In this document: positions 26,939 through 35,711 of the stretch, in pieces | Layout: the number at the start of each line of letters is the position of its first letter | How positions within the stretch are numbered: position 1 is the first letter of the stretch | NCBI GenBank assembly: GCA_035443185.1 | Contig: DAORRV010000016.1 | Location: 1-47,934 of the forward strand | Direction of reading: 5' to 3' | Source: UBA2330 sp035443185 | GTDB lineage: Bacteria > Bacteroidota > Ignavibacteria > Tepidaquicellales > Tepidaquicellaceae | DNA length: 47,934 nt | Program-made: the position numbers and the translations under genes | The notes under the pieces: model-generated | Told to the model about the DNA's origin: nothing | Database searches by the model: none | Seen by the model: only the letters and a program-made list of their open reading frames with translations

Positions 26939-27556
26939 TTAAAACATTGTCTCTGAGATAACTTCAGCAACGGGACTTATAAGGTATTTCCTTCCTGTTC
27001 CTATCTCAATACAGAGAAATCTCTTTCTGCGTTTTTTACCTTTAATGAATCTGCCGGAATTTTTCAAAGTAAAGATCTGATTTTCGTTAAGTTCATCAAG
27101 GTGAACATAGTCAGATTCAGCATCATATTTTTTCAGATGCTTAATCAATTTCTCATCACTGCAGCTGGCCGCAGAAGGGTCTGTTGAATATTCTTTCAGA
27201 TAATTATTCAGCTCTTCAGGAAAGATATTCAATTCAATAAAAAAATTCAGATGTTTCCCAAACTCTGATTTCCATTCCTTGCCGTGAGGTGCAACCTTAC
27301 CGCTAAATTTCAGATAGCATGTGAGATGAGCGATCTCATGGACGAGTATGATCAGAAAGAAATATTTATTGAGATTATGATTTACAGTAATTTTGTGGGA
27401 CTTGCCTTTGTAAGGGTGTGTGTAGTCGCCGAGCTTGGTATTCCTGGCTTTGGTGATCTTAAGAAGGAATTTGTATTCATCGATCCATTTTAAAATAAGA
27501 TCTACTGATCCCTCGGGAATATATTTACTTAAGATTATTTTGTTACTCTCGGAAAT
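26939..27556 (-). CDS. SprT-like zinc metalloprotease with apparent ATT start
   Basis: A 205-codon frame read directly from the minus strand. It contains DYTHPYKGKSHKITVNHNLN, then LVHEIAHL (H73, E74, H77) and APHGKEWKSEF (H91 as third zinc ligand), and a C-terminal extension with PAASCSDEKLIKHLKKYD and FIKGKKRRKRFLCIEI, as in Bacteroidota-type SprT-like proteins. SprT relatives such as Spartan cut proteins cross-linked to DNA. There is no ATG, GTG or TTG in frame before codon 109. The stop codon preceding the frame lies at 27569-27571, and the ATT at 27554-27556 gives an N-terminus (SESNKIILSKYIPEGSVDL) that fits the family. That ATT is 7 nt after the tag stop, so translational coupling is likely. 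A sequencing error that destroyed an ATG remains possible. Confidence 0.8.
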   Translation of the reverse strand: MSESNKIILSKYIPEGSVDLILKWIDEYKFLLKITKARNTKLGDYTHPYKGKSHKITVNHNLNKYFFLIILVHEIAHLTCYLKFSGKVAPHGKEWKSEFGKHLNFFIELNIFPEELNNYLKEYSTDPSAASCSDEKLIKHLKKYDAESDYVHLDELNENQIFTLKNSGRFIKGKKRRKRFLCIEIGTGRKYLISPVAEVISETMF

Positions 27557-27563
27557 AAAATTA

Positions 27564-28163
27564 TTATTTTAATTTTTTAACTTCTTTATATCTGTAACAA
27601 CTTTTTAGATGATCATTAACCATACCCGCTGCCTGCATATATGCATAACAAATTGTCGAGCCGACAAAGTTAAATCCACGCTTCTTCAGATCTTTGCTCA
27701 TTGCATCTGATTCTTTAGTAGTCGGCTGAACGTGTTTCATTTCTTCCCAATTATTGTGAATCGTCTTTCCGCCGGTAAACTGCCAGATGTATTTATCAAA
27801 ACTTCCAAACTCTTTTTGAACAGCCATAAATGCTTTTGCATTATCAACTGAAGAACGTATCTTAAGTTTATTTCTTATAATACCTTCGTCAATAAGTAAT
27901 TCATTTAACTTCTTTTCATCATACTTTGCAATTTTTTTATAATCAAAATTATCAAAAGCCTTTTTAAAATTTTTTCTTTTATTAATAATGGTCGACCAGC
28001 TAAGTCCTGCCTGAAATCCGTCTAATAAAATAAACTCAAAATGCTTTCTGTCATTATGGACAGGATTTCCCCATTCTTCATCGTGATATTTTACCATCAG
28101 GTCTGATGAGAGGCACCAACTGCATCGAACTTTTTTATCTTTTATTTTAAATTCAGTTTTCAT
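27564..28163 (-). CDS. tag: DNA-3-methyladenine glycosylase I
   Basis: A 199-residue Tag glycosylase. It removes 3-methyladenine from alkylated DNA, the first step of base excision repair. The zinc ligands are visible at both ends (CSWC near residues 14-17, and NDHLKSCYRY near the C-terminus), with the family block YHDEEWGNPVHNDRKHFEFILLDGFQAGLSW and the closing RGFNFVGSTICYAYMQAAGMVNDH. The start overlaps the end of the DinB-family gene by 11 nt, and the stop is 7 nt before the sprT-like frame, so the three are probably translated from one message. Confidence 0.97.
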   Translation of the reverse strand: MKTEFKIKDKKVRCSWCLSSDLMVKYHDEEWGNPVHNDRKHFEFILLDGFQAGLSWSTIINKRKNFKKAFDNFDYKKIAKYDEKKLNELLIDEGIIRNKLKIRSSVDNAKAFMAVQKEFGSFDKYIWQFTGGKTIHNNWEEMKHVQPTTKESDAMSKDLKKRGFNFVGSTICYAYMQAAGMVNDHLKSCYRYKEVKKLK

Positions 28164-28665
28164 TTTTTTTATTCATTCCTGCCATTCTCATTAGCATAAA
28201 CATTTGTCCGCGGTGATGAGCTTCATGTTCGATAAGATGATAGATGATCCATTTTTTTGAAAAAGTTCTTTCTCCCGAACCGGATTTAAAAGTAACATTT
28301 TCATCTAGTTCACTGTCCTTCATTGTAGCCATATAGTCAAGCAGATTTTTTCTTGCTTCATTCATTACTTCATGATATTCCGAAATTTCAATTGCAAATA
28401 AAGGAGGTGAAGCATCTTTAAATGCATCGTACCATACATCATAATAAGATCTCTTTTTTAAATCTTCAGGCTGCGTAATGCCTGACAGCACTTCAAGCCA
28501 GAAGATCTCACATTCCGCTAAATGCATTAAATATGATCCGATAGGAAATTCATTGCCAAGAGGTTTTTCAAATAATTGTTCTTTACTTATATCTTTAATG
28601 CCTGAAAGTGTAACCTTTCTAACATCGTCGAGCATATACTGCATGAGCTGCAGATTTTCATTCAT
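28153..28665 (-). CDS. DinB family protein
   Basis: A 170-residue four-helix protein of the DinB/YfiT fold. The metal-binding His positions are present: YLMHLAECEIFW in helix 2 and LIEHEAHHRGQMFMLMRMAGM in the last helix. The founding member is DNA-damage inducible in Bacillus; several relatives are thiol transferases, and most have no known activity. It overlaps tag by 11 nt, which ties it to the alkylation-repair gene. It lies 30 nt downstream of the aminotransferase gene. Confidence 0.92.
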   Translation of the reverse strand: MNENLQLMQYMLDDVRKVTLSGIKDISKEQLFEKPLGNEFPIGSYLMHLAECEIFWLEVLSGITQPEDLKKRSYYDVWYDAFKDASPPLFAIEISEYHEVMNEARKNLLDYMATMKDSELDENVTFKSGSGERTFSKKWIIYHLIEHEAHHRGQMFMLMRMAGMNKKNEN

Positions 28666-28694
28666 ATAATTTTTACTTTAGATTTTTAATATAA

Positions 28695-29987
28695 TTAGTC
28701 AAGTCTTTCAAGAGCTAACCTGAGCTTATTCATTATATCTCCAATTTGCTCAATAGTACATGTACCAACAGCAACTCTATACCAGACAGAATCACCTGGA
28801 GATCCGAATGATGAAAACGGTACCAGAGCAATTTTAGCCTCTTCAATAAGAAAGTTAGTAACGTCAGCAGAATTATTCAGGGTCTTACCATTTTTAATTG
28901 TTTTCCCAATAAGATCGATCTTTACAGTCATAAAAATTGAAGCCTGAGGAACTATGGCATCCACTTGGAATCCGGCTTCTTTTAATTTTCTAAATCCTTC
29001 ATAAAAAGCTTTTAGTCTATCATAAATTTCTTTCTTAATATGAGTAAGGAATGAATCAACTTTATCATAATCTGCATAATATTTAGCAAGAGCAACCTGT
29101 TCAGCTTTTGGAGCCCATGCACCCATGTGTGAAATAATAGATTTCATTTTACTGATCACTTTTTTTGGACCAAATCCCCAACCCACTCTTACGCCTGTAG
29201 CGCAGAAAGACTTGCTGATACCGTCAATAAAAATTGTATATTCTTTCATCGCAGGATTTATAAGGACAGGATTAAAATGTTTAGTCTCACCAAAGGTAAG
29301 CTGCCAGTAGATTTGATCAAACAGCAGATAGAGAGGTTTTTCGAATTCACCTCTTCTGTTATTTTCATTTACAATAAGATCACAGATCTCCGCAAGTTCA
29401 TTTTCGGAAAATACAGTTCCGGTTGGATTCAGCGGAGAACATAAAGAAAGAAGTGAAGCTTCCTTTATAAACGGCTCGATCTCCTCAGCCGTAGGCATAA
29501 AATTATTTTCAGGTTTCGTTTCGATCTGAATAGCATTTGATCTGGTCAGATGAGTGTAATGATTATTATTCCATGAAGGTACCGGGAATATCACTGTATC
29601 ATTTACATTTACAATAGTATTGTAAGCAGAATAAATAACTGGTCTGGCACCGCTTGTAATCAGAATTTCATCCATGTTATATTCCAGTCCGGATCTGTCA
29701 TATAGATATTGCGAAACTACTTTTCGTAATTCATTTACACCGTCTCCCGGAGGATAATTGGTTTCATGATCATCATATGCTTGTTTAATCAGATCTTTCA
29801 GTTCTACAGGAATAGGAAAAATCTCCGGATCAAAATCCCCGATGGTCAGGTTGTAAATTTCCTGACCTGCGGCGATCTTGTCGTTTATCTGCCATGCAAG
29901 TTTGATAATTTCAGAACCAATAAGGTTCTCAGCCATATCAGAAACTATTAGTTCCTTTATTTTTATTTCGGTAAGATCATTTGACAT
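28695..29987 (-). CDS. PLP-dependent aminotransferase, class I/II
   Basis: A 430-residue fold-type I aminotransferase of the aspartate aminotransferase group. The cofactor-binding Lys is in DGISKSFCATGVRVGWGFG; SPLNPTGTVFSENEL and YLLFDQIYWQLTF supply the Asn and Asp contacts to the cofactor, and WYRVAVGTC near the end holds the Arg that binds the substrate carboxylate. It moves an amino group between an amino acid and a 2-oxo acid; aspartate or an aromatic amino acid is likely, but the sequence alone does not settle this. It is divergent from aceE. Confidence 0.93.
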   Translation of the reverse strand: MSNDLTEIKIKELIVSDMAENLIGSEIIKLAWQINDKIAAGQEIYNLTIGDFDPEIFPIPVELKDLIKQAYDDHETNYPPGDGVNELRKVVSQYLYDRSGLEYNMDEILITSGARPVIYSAYNTIVNVNDTVIFPVPSWNNNHYTHLTRSNAIQIETKPENNFMPTAEEIEPFIKEASLLSLCSPLNPTGTVFSENELAEICDLIVNENNRRGEFEKPLYLLFDQIYWQLTFGETKHFNPVLINPAMKEYTIFIDGISKSFCATGVRVGWGFGPKKVISKMKSIISHMGAWAPKAEQVALAKYYADYDKVDSFLTHIKKEIYDRLKAFYEGFRKLKEAGFQVDAIVPQASIFMTVKIDLIGKTIKNGKTLNNSADVTNFLIEEAKIALVPFSSFGSPGDSVWYRVAVGTCTIEQIGDIMNKLRLALERLD

Positions 29988-30215
29988 AATTACAAATTAA
30001 TTTTAGGGATATTTGGAATAAATGGAATATTAAGAATATAGTTAAATGAAATTTTAAATTTGATGAAATTTTTATTTCCCCATATAAACGTGAAATGTCA
30101 CAATAAATATATTAAACAGGTAATAATAATTTTATATACATTAACAGTAAAATTTTTTCACTAAAGTCTTTGATTTCAAATAGTTATTTTTATACTTGAT
30201 ATAATATAAAATTAA
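29988..30215. promoter_or_regulatory. Divergent promoter region, aminotransferase and aceE
   Basis: A 228-bp AT-rich spacer between divergent genes. A sigma-70-like pair, TTGATT (30170-30175) and TATACT (30191-30196), 15 nt apart, precedes aceE, but this is weak evidence in such AT-rich DNA. Confidence 0.3.
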
Positions 30216-32885
30216 ATGGCTAAAGATAAAAACAACAACGTTAGAGATGACGAGAATAAAGAATGGATCGAATCTCTGGATTATATTTTTCAGACACAGG
30301 GACCAGAACGTGTAACAGAAATTTTAAGAAAGTTACAGATAAGATCTCAAAAATACGGAATAAGAATCCCATTCACAGCTAATACTCCATATATAAATAC
30401 AATCCCGGTGGAATCACAGCCTGTATATCCGGGCAGCAGGGAGTTAGAAAGAAGGATCAAAAGCATTCTCAGATGGAATGCAATGGCAATGGTGGTAAGA
30501 GCTAACAGGGAATTGACCGGCATTGGCGGACATATATCTACTTATGCATCTGCTGCTACCCTGTATGAAGTCGGTTTCAATCATTTCTTCAGAGGAAAAG
30601 ATGATCCGTGCGGCGGCGACATTATTTATTTTCAGGGACATGCAGCTCCGGGAATATATGCAAGAGCAATGCTCGAAGGAAGGATCACTGAAAAGGATCT
30701 TAATAATTTCAGAAGAGAATTATCTTCAGACAGAGGATTATCATCATATCCGCATCCATGGCTGATGCCTAAATTCTGGCAGTTTCCGACTGTATCCATG
30801 GGGCTTAGTCCGATCATGGCAATCTATCAGGCAAGATTTAACAGATACCTGGAGGACAGAGGAGTTCTGAAAAAAAGTGATCAGAAAGTCTGGGCATTTC
30901 TTGGAGATGGTGAAACAGATGAACCTGAATCACTCGGAGCAATTACGCTTGCCTCAAGGGAAAAACTAGATAATCTGATCTTTGTAATCAACTGTAATCT
31001 TCAGAGGCTTGATGGTCCGGTAAGAGGGAATGGCAAGATCATTCAGGAGCTTGAAGCAATTTTCAGAGGAGCTGGATGGAATGTAATCAAAGTGATCTGG
31101 GGAGGCGACTGGGATCCGCTGCTGGCTAAGGATGAAAATGATAAACTTGTTGAAGTCATGAATTCAGTTGTAGACGGACAATTTCAAAAATATACTGTGT
31201 CAAGCGGTGAATATATCAGAAAAGATTTTTTTGGAAGAGATCCTGAATTACTGGAACTTGTAAAAAGTTATTCTGATGAACAGTTAAAAAAACTCAAAAG
31301 AGGCGGTCATGATCCTGATAAGGTATATACTGCATATAAAAGTGCTGTGACTCATAAAGGATCTCCAACAGTTATCCTTGCTCAGACAATAAAAGGTTAC
31401 GGTCTTGGTGAGTCAGGTGAGGGAAAAAATATTACACATCAGCAGAAAAAACTTAATGAACAGGAATTGAGAGAATTCAGAAGTCGCTTTGGAATCCCGA
31501 TCTCAGATGAAGAAGTAGCTGATGCTCCTTTTTACAGACCTGCTGAAGATACTGAAGAAATAAATTATCTTAAAAAAAGAAGGAAGGTATTAGGCGGTTT
31601 TGTACCTCAAAGAGACGGTGAATCCGCTCCTTCTTTAAAAATGCCGGGTAGTGATATTTTCAAAGAATTTTATGACGGCAGCGGACAAAGAGTAGTAGCA
31701 ACAACTATGGCTTTTGTACAGATGATGACCAAGCTTTTAAAAGATAAAGATATTGGAAAAAATATTGTGCCAATAGTTCCGGATGAAGCAAGAACATTTG
31801 GAATGGAAGCACTTTTCAGGCAAGTCGGTATTTATTCACATTCAGGTCAGCTTTATGACCCGGTCGATAAGGAAAGTCTTCTGTATTATAAAGAAGAGAA
31901 AGACGGTCAGATACTTGAAGAAGGAATTACTGAAGCCGGCTCAATGTCATCGTTCATTGCTGCCGGTACAGCATATTCGACTCACGGAATTAATATGATA
32001 CCGTTCTTTATTTTTTATTCCATGTTTGGGTTTCAAAGAATAGGCGATCTGATATGGGCTGCTGCTGACTGCAGGACAAGAGGTTTTCTTGTGGGTGGAA
32101 CAGCAGGAAGGACAACGCTTAGCGGTGAAGGACTTCAGCATCAGGACGGAAACAGTCATTTGCTGGCACTCCCAGTTCCAAATCTAAAATGTTATGATCC
32201 TGCATTTGCATTTGAACTTGCAGTAATTATTGAAGACGGACTGAAAAGAATGTATGAAAAACAGGAAGATATTTTTTATTACATTACAGTAATGAATGAG
32301 CAATATGAAATGCCATCAATGCCGAGCGGAGTCCGTGAAAATGTTTTGAAAGGTATGTACAGATTTTCAAAATCAAAATCCAAAGATCAAAAACTCAAGG
32401 CACATTTAATGGGCAGCGGATCGATTTTAAATGAGACATTAAAAGCGCAGAAGATCCTTGAAAAAGAATATGGAGTATCAACAGATGTTTGGAGCGTTAC
32501 GAGTTATAAGGAATTGTATTTCGACTGCATTGAGACTGAACGTAAAAATATGGTTAACCCGGATAAAGCTAAAGAATCCTATCTGACTAAATTACTTTCA
32601 AAAGAAACAGGAGTTTTTGTTTCTGCTTCCGACTATGTAAAAGCACTTCCTTCTACGATATCAAAATGGATACCGGGAAGTTTCTATATTCTGGGAACCG
32701 ATGGATTCGGAAGGAGTGACGGCAGGGAACAATTAAGAAATTTCTTTGAAGTAGATCACAGATACATTATTATAGCAACTTTGTATTCATTATATAAAGA
32801 AAAGAAAATTAAAGTTGCAGTTGTAAACAAAGCTGTAAAAAATATGGGTCTGGATCCAAAAAAACCAAACCCGTTAGAAGTTTAA
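30216..32885 (+). CDS. aceE: Pyruvate dehydrogenase E1 component, homodimeric
   Basis: An 889-residue homodimeric-type E1, the usual length. It decarboxylates pyruvate with thiamine diphosphate and passes the acetyl group to the lipoyl arm of AceF. The ThDP/Mg2+ motif is GDGETDEPESLGA through NCNLQRLDGPVRGN. Other signature blocks are IYFQGHAAPGIYARAM, LAQTIKGYGLGESGEGKNITHQ, PDEARTFGMEALFRQ and GLQHQDGNSHLLALPVPN. aceF follows after 46 nt, so the two form an operon. The E3 gene lpd is on the opposite strand 2.8 kb away. The ATG at 30216 begins a normal N-terminus. Confidence 0.98.
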   Translation: MAKDKNNNVRDDENKEWIESLDYIFQTQGPERVTEILRKLQIRSQKYGIRIPFTANTPYINTIPVESQPVYPGSRELERRIKSILRWNAMAMVVRANRELTGIGGHISTYASAATLYEVGFNHFFRGKDDPCGGDIIYFQGHAAPGIYARAMLEGRITEKDLNNFRRELSSDRGLSSYPHPWLMPKFWQFPTVSMGLSPIMAIYQARFNRYLEDRGVLKKSDQKVWAFLGDGETDEPESLGAITLASREKLDNLIFVINCNLQRLDGPVRGNGKIIQELEAIFRGAGWNVIKVIWGGDWDPLLAKDENDKLVEVMNSVVDGQFQKYTVSSGEYIRKDFFGRDPELLELVKSYSDEQLKKLKRGGHDPDKVYTAYKSAVTHKGSPTVILAQTIKGYGLGESGEGKNITHQQKKLNEQELREFRSRFGIPISDEEVADAPFYRPAEDTEEINYLKKRRKVLGGFVPQRDGESAPSLKMPGSDIFKEFYDGSGQRVVATTMAFVQMMTKLLKDKDIGKNIVPIVPDEARTFGMEALFRQVGIYSHSGQLYDPVDKESLLYYKEEKDGQILEEGITEAGSMSSFIAAGTAYSTHGINMIPFFIFYSMFGFQRIGDLIWAAADCRTRGFLVGGTAGRTTLSGEGLQHQDGNSHLLALPVPNLKCYDPAFAFELAVIIEDGLKRMYEKQEDIFYYITVMNEQYEMPSMPSGVRENVLKGMYRFSKSKSKDQKLKAHLMGSGSILNETLKAQKILEKEYGVSTDVWSVTSYKELYFDCIETERKNMVNPDKAKESYLTKLLSKETGVFVSASDYVKALPSTISKWIPGSFYILGTDGFGRSDGREQLRNFFEVDHRYIIIATLYSLYKEKKIKVAVVNKAVKNMGLDPKKPNPLEV

Positions 32886-32931
32886 ATTAGATTTATTAAT
32901 ATGTTATTTTTTAATTTTGTAATAATTTAAA

Positions 32932-34483
32932 ATGATAAAAGAAATAAAGCTGCCCGAAATATCAGAAAATGTTGAACATGGTGATGTTATAAAAGTACTT
33001 GTAAAAGTGGGTGATAACATCACAAAAGATCAGTCAATAATTGAACTTGAGACTGATAAAGCTACGTTTGAAGTACCTTCGACTGAAGAAGGTATTATAA
33101 AAGAAATATTGATAAAGGAAGGTGACGTAATTGATATTGGTGCTGTAATTATTAAAGTTGAAACAAATTCAAAAAACGGATCTTCTGAATCAGAAAATAA
33201 TGATAATTCAAACAAGGAAAATGGAAATAAAGAAAAAGATAATGATGATGAAGGTAAGGCTGAAGAAAAAGTAAAAGAATCGGAGAGCAGTGAAACTGAT
33301 GATGAAAGCAAAAAAATAAAAAGTTCTGATAAAGAAAGTTCTGATAAAGAAAGTTCTGATAAAGAAAGTTCTGANNNNNNNNNNNNNNNNNNNNNNNNNN
33401 NNNNNNNNNNNNNNNNNNNNNNNNNNNNNNNNNNNNNNNNNNNNNNNNNNNNNNNNNNNNNNNNNNNNNNNNNNTGATAAAGAAAGTTCTGATAAAGAAA
33501 GTTCTGATAAAGAAAGTTCTGATAAAGAAAGTTCTGATAAAGAAGAAATAGTCAGATCCGGTGACAATATTAATTTACTTGAAAAAATAAAGAATAAAGA
33601 TCTTGCACCTGCATCCCCTTCAGTCAGAAGACTTGCAAGAGAGCTTGGAGTCGAGGTGGGAGATGTAACAGGAACGGGAATATCAGGCAGGATTTCTGAA
33701 GATGATATCAAGCTTTATGTTAAATCTTTAATGAAAGAATCCGGATCAATTTCAATAACAAGTAAAGCTTTACCTGATTTTAGCAAGTGGGGTGAAATTT
33801 CCAAAGAACCAATGAGCAAGGTTAGATCCATTACTGCAGAATCAATGACATATGCATGGACTACTCCGATGGTTACTCAGTTTGATAAAGCAGATATAAC
33901 ATTGATGGAAGAGTTTAGAAAAAAATATGCAAAAGCAGTAGAATCAAAAGGCGGTAATCTTACTATTACTTCTCTGCTTGTAAAAATATGTACTGAGGCT
34001 TTGAAAAAATTCCCTCAGTTCAATTCAAGTATTGATGTAAATAAAAAAGAAATAATTTACAAAAAATATTATAATGTTGGAATTGCTGTAGATACGGACA
34101 GAGGATTACTTGTACCTGTCATCAGAAATACCGACAAAAAAAATATTACAGAAATATCTGTTGAGATGAACGATCTGGCAGAAAAAGCCAGGACAAAAAA
34201 AATCACACCTGACGAAATGAACGGGGGGAATTTTACGATCTCAAATCTGGGTGGTATTGGCGGTACTGCATTTACACCTATAGTTTATTCTCCGCAGGTT
34301 GCAATACTTGGAGTTTCAAGAGCATCCAGGGAAGCTGTATTTATTAATGAAAATTTTGAACCTCGTATGATGCTGCCACTGATGCTGACATATGATCACA
34401 GGATAATTGATGGTGCTGATGCCGCCCGATTTTTAAGATGGGTTTGTCAGGCTTTAGAAAATCCAATGACAATTTTACTTTAA
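32932..34483 (+). CDS. aceF: Pyruvate dehydrogenase E2 (dihydrolipoamide acetyltransferase), interrupted by an assembly gap
   Basis: E2 of pyruvate dehydrogenase. One lipoyl domain (residues 1-80, lipoyl Lys in ELETDKATFEVPS), then a long hydrophilic linker rich in Ser, Asp, Glu and Lys, a peripheral-subunit-binding domain (APASPSVRRLARELGVEVGDVTGTG) and the acetyltransferase domain (active site DHRIIDGADAARF). The linker contains a 15-bp tandem repeat coding SSDKE that runs into exactly 100 N. The two sides of the gap differ in frame by one base, but 100 N is a placeholder, so I treat this as one intact gene whose true linker length is unknown. E2 linkers are usually Ala/Pro-rich, so this one is unusual. 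Confidence 0.93.
33322..33545 (+). repeat. 15-bp tandem repeat in the aceF linker
   Basis: The unit GATAAAGAAAGTTCT (Asp-Lys-Glu-Ser-Ser) repeats almost without change on both sides of the N run: about three to four units before and four to five after. The near-identical copies are probably why the assembly broke here; copy number is unknown. Confidence 0.92.
33375..33474. other. Assembly gap (100 N)
   Basis: Exactly 100 N, the usual placeholder for a gap of unknown size, placed inside the tandem repeat of aceF. Confidence 0.99.
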
Positions 34484-34487
34484 AATA

Positions 34488-34512
34488 AAATTTCTGCTGA
34501 AATTTATTTTTT
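34488..34512 (+). terminator. Likely terminator of aceE-aceF
   Basis: AAATTTC (34488-34494) pairs with GAAATTT (34499-34505) over a 4-nt loop, followed by ATTTTTT. It begins 5 nt after the aceF stop and lies between convergent genes. Confidence 0.5.
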
Positions 34513-34524
34513 CAGTAAATCAGA

Positions 34525-35274
34525 TCAGTCTATTGAAAAACTCATATTTACAACTACCCTTATAGTTTTATCAATTGAAGTAGTATTATTTATTCCATAA
34601 TCAGATATCTCGTTTGAATTCTTGGCATTGATCTGTACTACTCCCATTCTTGACGATCTCACTTCACCAATTTCATTTTCTGTACTATTTGCAATCTGTT
34701 CTGCTCTGACTTTTGCATCCATAGCTGCAAGACCAGTCATTTCTACTTTAAGATCTGATAATTTTGTATATAGAAATTCAGGAGTAGGTGAATTTATCTC
34801 GATTCCTTCGTTAATTAATTCCGTCGCTTCACGTGAAAGCTTATCAATCTTTTCCACATCTTCCGATTCTACTCTGAAATCCTGATTCAATCTATAGCCG
34901 GTGACCTGATTGGTTGCATAGCCCTGATCATTGCTTACATATAGAGTAGTGGTGTTAATTGCTGAGACAGTAATTTTGTCCGCCGGAAATCCTTTACCAA
35001 TAAGATAATTTTTTACTTTTTCATTTGCTTCTTTCAGCTTTGCATAAGAATCCTGAAGAGAAACAGCTTCAATAGAAATAGATCCGTTCCAGATCGCATA
35101 ATCAGATTTGATGTCTTTTGACGCAGAGCCTGTGACATTAATTGTCACGTCTTTTCTTGAGACATATTTCCAAGTTGAAGAAATTATAAATGCTCCAATT
35201 ATAAATCCCGCTGCCAGTACAATAGCTGCCGGAATATAATTCCTGAAGTTGTTTACTGTGTTATTATTATTCAT
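34525..35274 (-). CDS. SIMPL domain protein (DUF541)
   Basis: A 249-residue protein with one N-terminal membrane anchor (about 13-35, IPAAIVLAAGFIIGAFIISS) and a SIMPL/DUF541 domain in the rest: VTINVTGSASKDIKSDYAIWNGSI, then LKEANEKVKNYLIGKGFPADKI, then a QDFRVES segment. SIMPL proteins in Gram-negatives (E. coli YggE, for example) are envelope-facing and have been linked to oxidative stress, but their action is unclear. It starts 5 nt after arfB, so lpd, arfB and this gene form one operon. Confidence 0.92.
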   Translation of the reverse strand: MNNNNTVNNFRNYIPAAIVLAAGFIIGAFIISSTWKYVSRKDVTINVTGSASKDIKSDYAIWNGSISIEAVSLQDSYAKLKEANEKVKNYLIGKGFPADKITVSAINTTTLYVSNDQGYATNQVTGYRLNQDFRVESEDVEKIDKLSREATELINEGIEINSPTPEFLYTKLSDLKVEMTGLAAMDAKVRAEQIANSTENEIGEVRSSRMGVVQINAKNSNEISDYGINNTTSIDKTIRVVVNMSFSID

Positions 35275-35279
35275 ATTTA

Positions 35280-35711
35280 TTATAAATTAATTTCTTTATC
35301 AGGGTTAAATTTTCTTGATACTTTTTTTTCTGATCTCTGCTTCTTAAGACGAATCCTTTTCTCTTTAACTGCAACTGTTGGTTTTGTATCCTTTCTCTTT
35401 TTTTCAGGTGTTAAAGCTTTTTCAAAAATTTTAAAAAATTTTTCAACAGCTTCTTCTTTGTTCATATATTGTGATCGGCTGGTTTGAGAAGTTATTTTTA
35501 AAATTCCGTCAGACGTTAATTTTTTAAAAAGCTTTTTTGAAATTAATTCTCTTTCAATATTACTTAATACTTTTGAATTTAAAACATCAAAATTAAGCTC
35601 AACTTTTGTTTCCACTTTATTTACATTCTGTCCGCCTTTACCACCGCTTCTTGAAGTTTTAAATACAAGTTCATTTCTTAATTCTTCTTTATTTAATTCT
35701 ATTGAACTCAC
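35280..35711 (-). CDS. arfB: Alternative ribosome-rescue factor ArfB
   Basis: A 143-residue release-factor-like hydrolase. The catalytic GGQ is in TSRSGGKGGQNVNKVETKVEL (about residues 19-39). The C-terminal tail (KKRKDTKPTVAVKEKRIRLKK onward) is strongly basic and would enter the empty mRNA channel of a stalled ribosome, as in E. coli ArfB/YaeJ. It lacks the codon-recognition domains of RF1 and RF2. It starts at GTG and overlaps the lpd stop by 4 nt (GTGA), so it is translationally coupled to lpd. Confidence 0.94.
   Translation of the reverse strand: MSSIELNKEELRNELVFKTSRSGGKGGQNVNKVETKVELNFDVLNSKVLSNIERELISKKLFKKLTSDGILKITSQTSRSQYMNKEEAVEKFFKIFEKALTPEKKRKDTKPTVAVKEKRIRLKKQRSEKKVSRKFNPDKEINL

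Noticed and set aside
33322..33545. Regular 15-bp repeats as a CRISPR array
   Set aside because: The units are back to back with no spacers and encode SSDKE in the aceF frame.
32932..34483. aceF as a frameshifted pseudogene
   Set aside because: The frame change falls only at the 100-N placeholder; both halves are otherwise intact with all domains.
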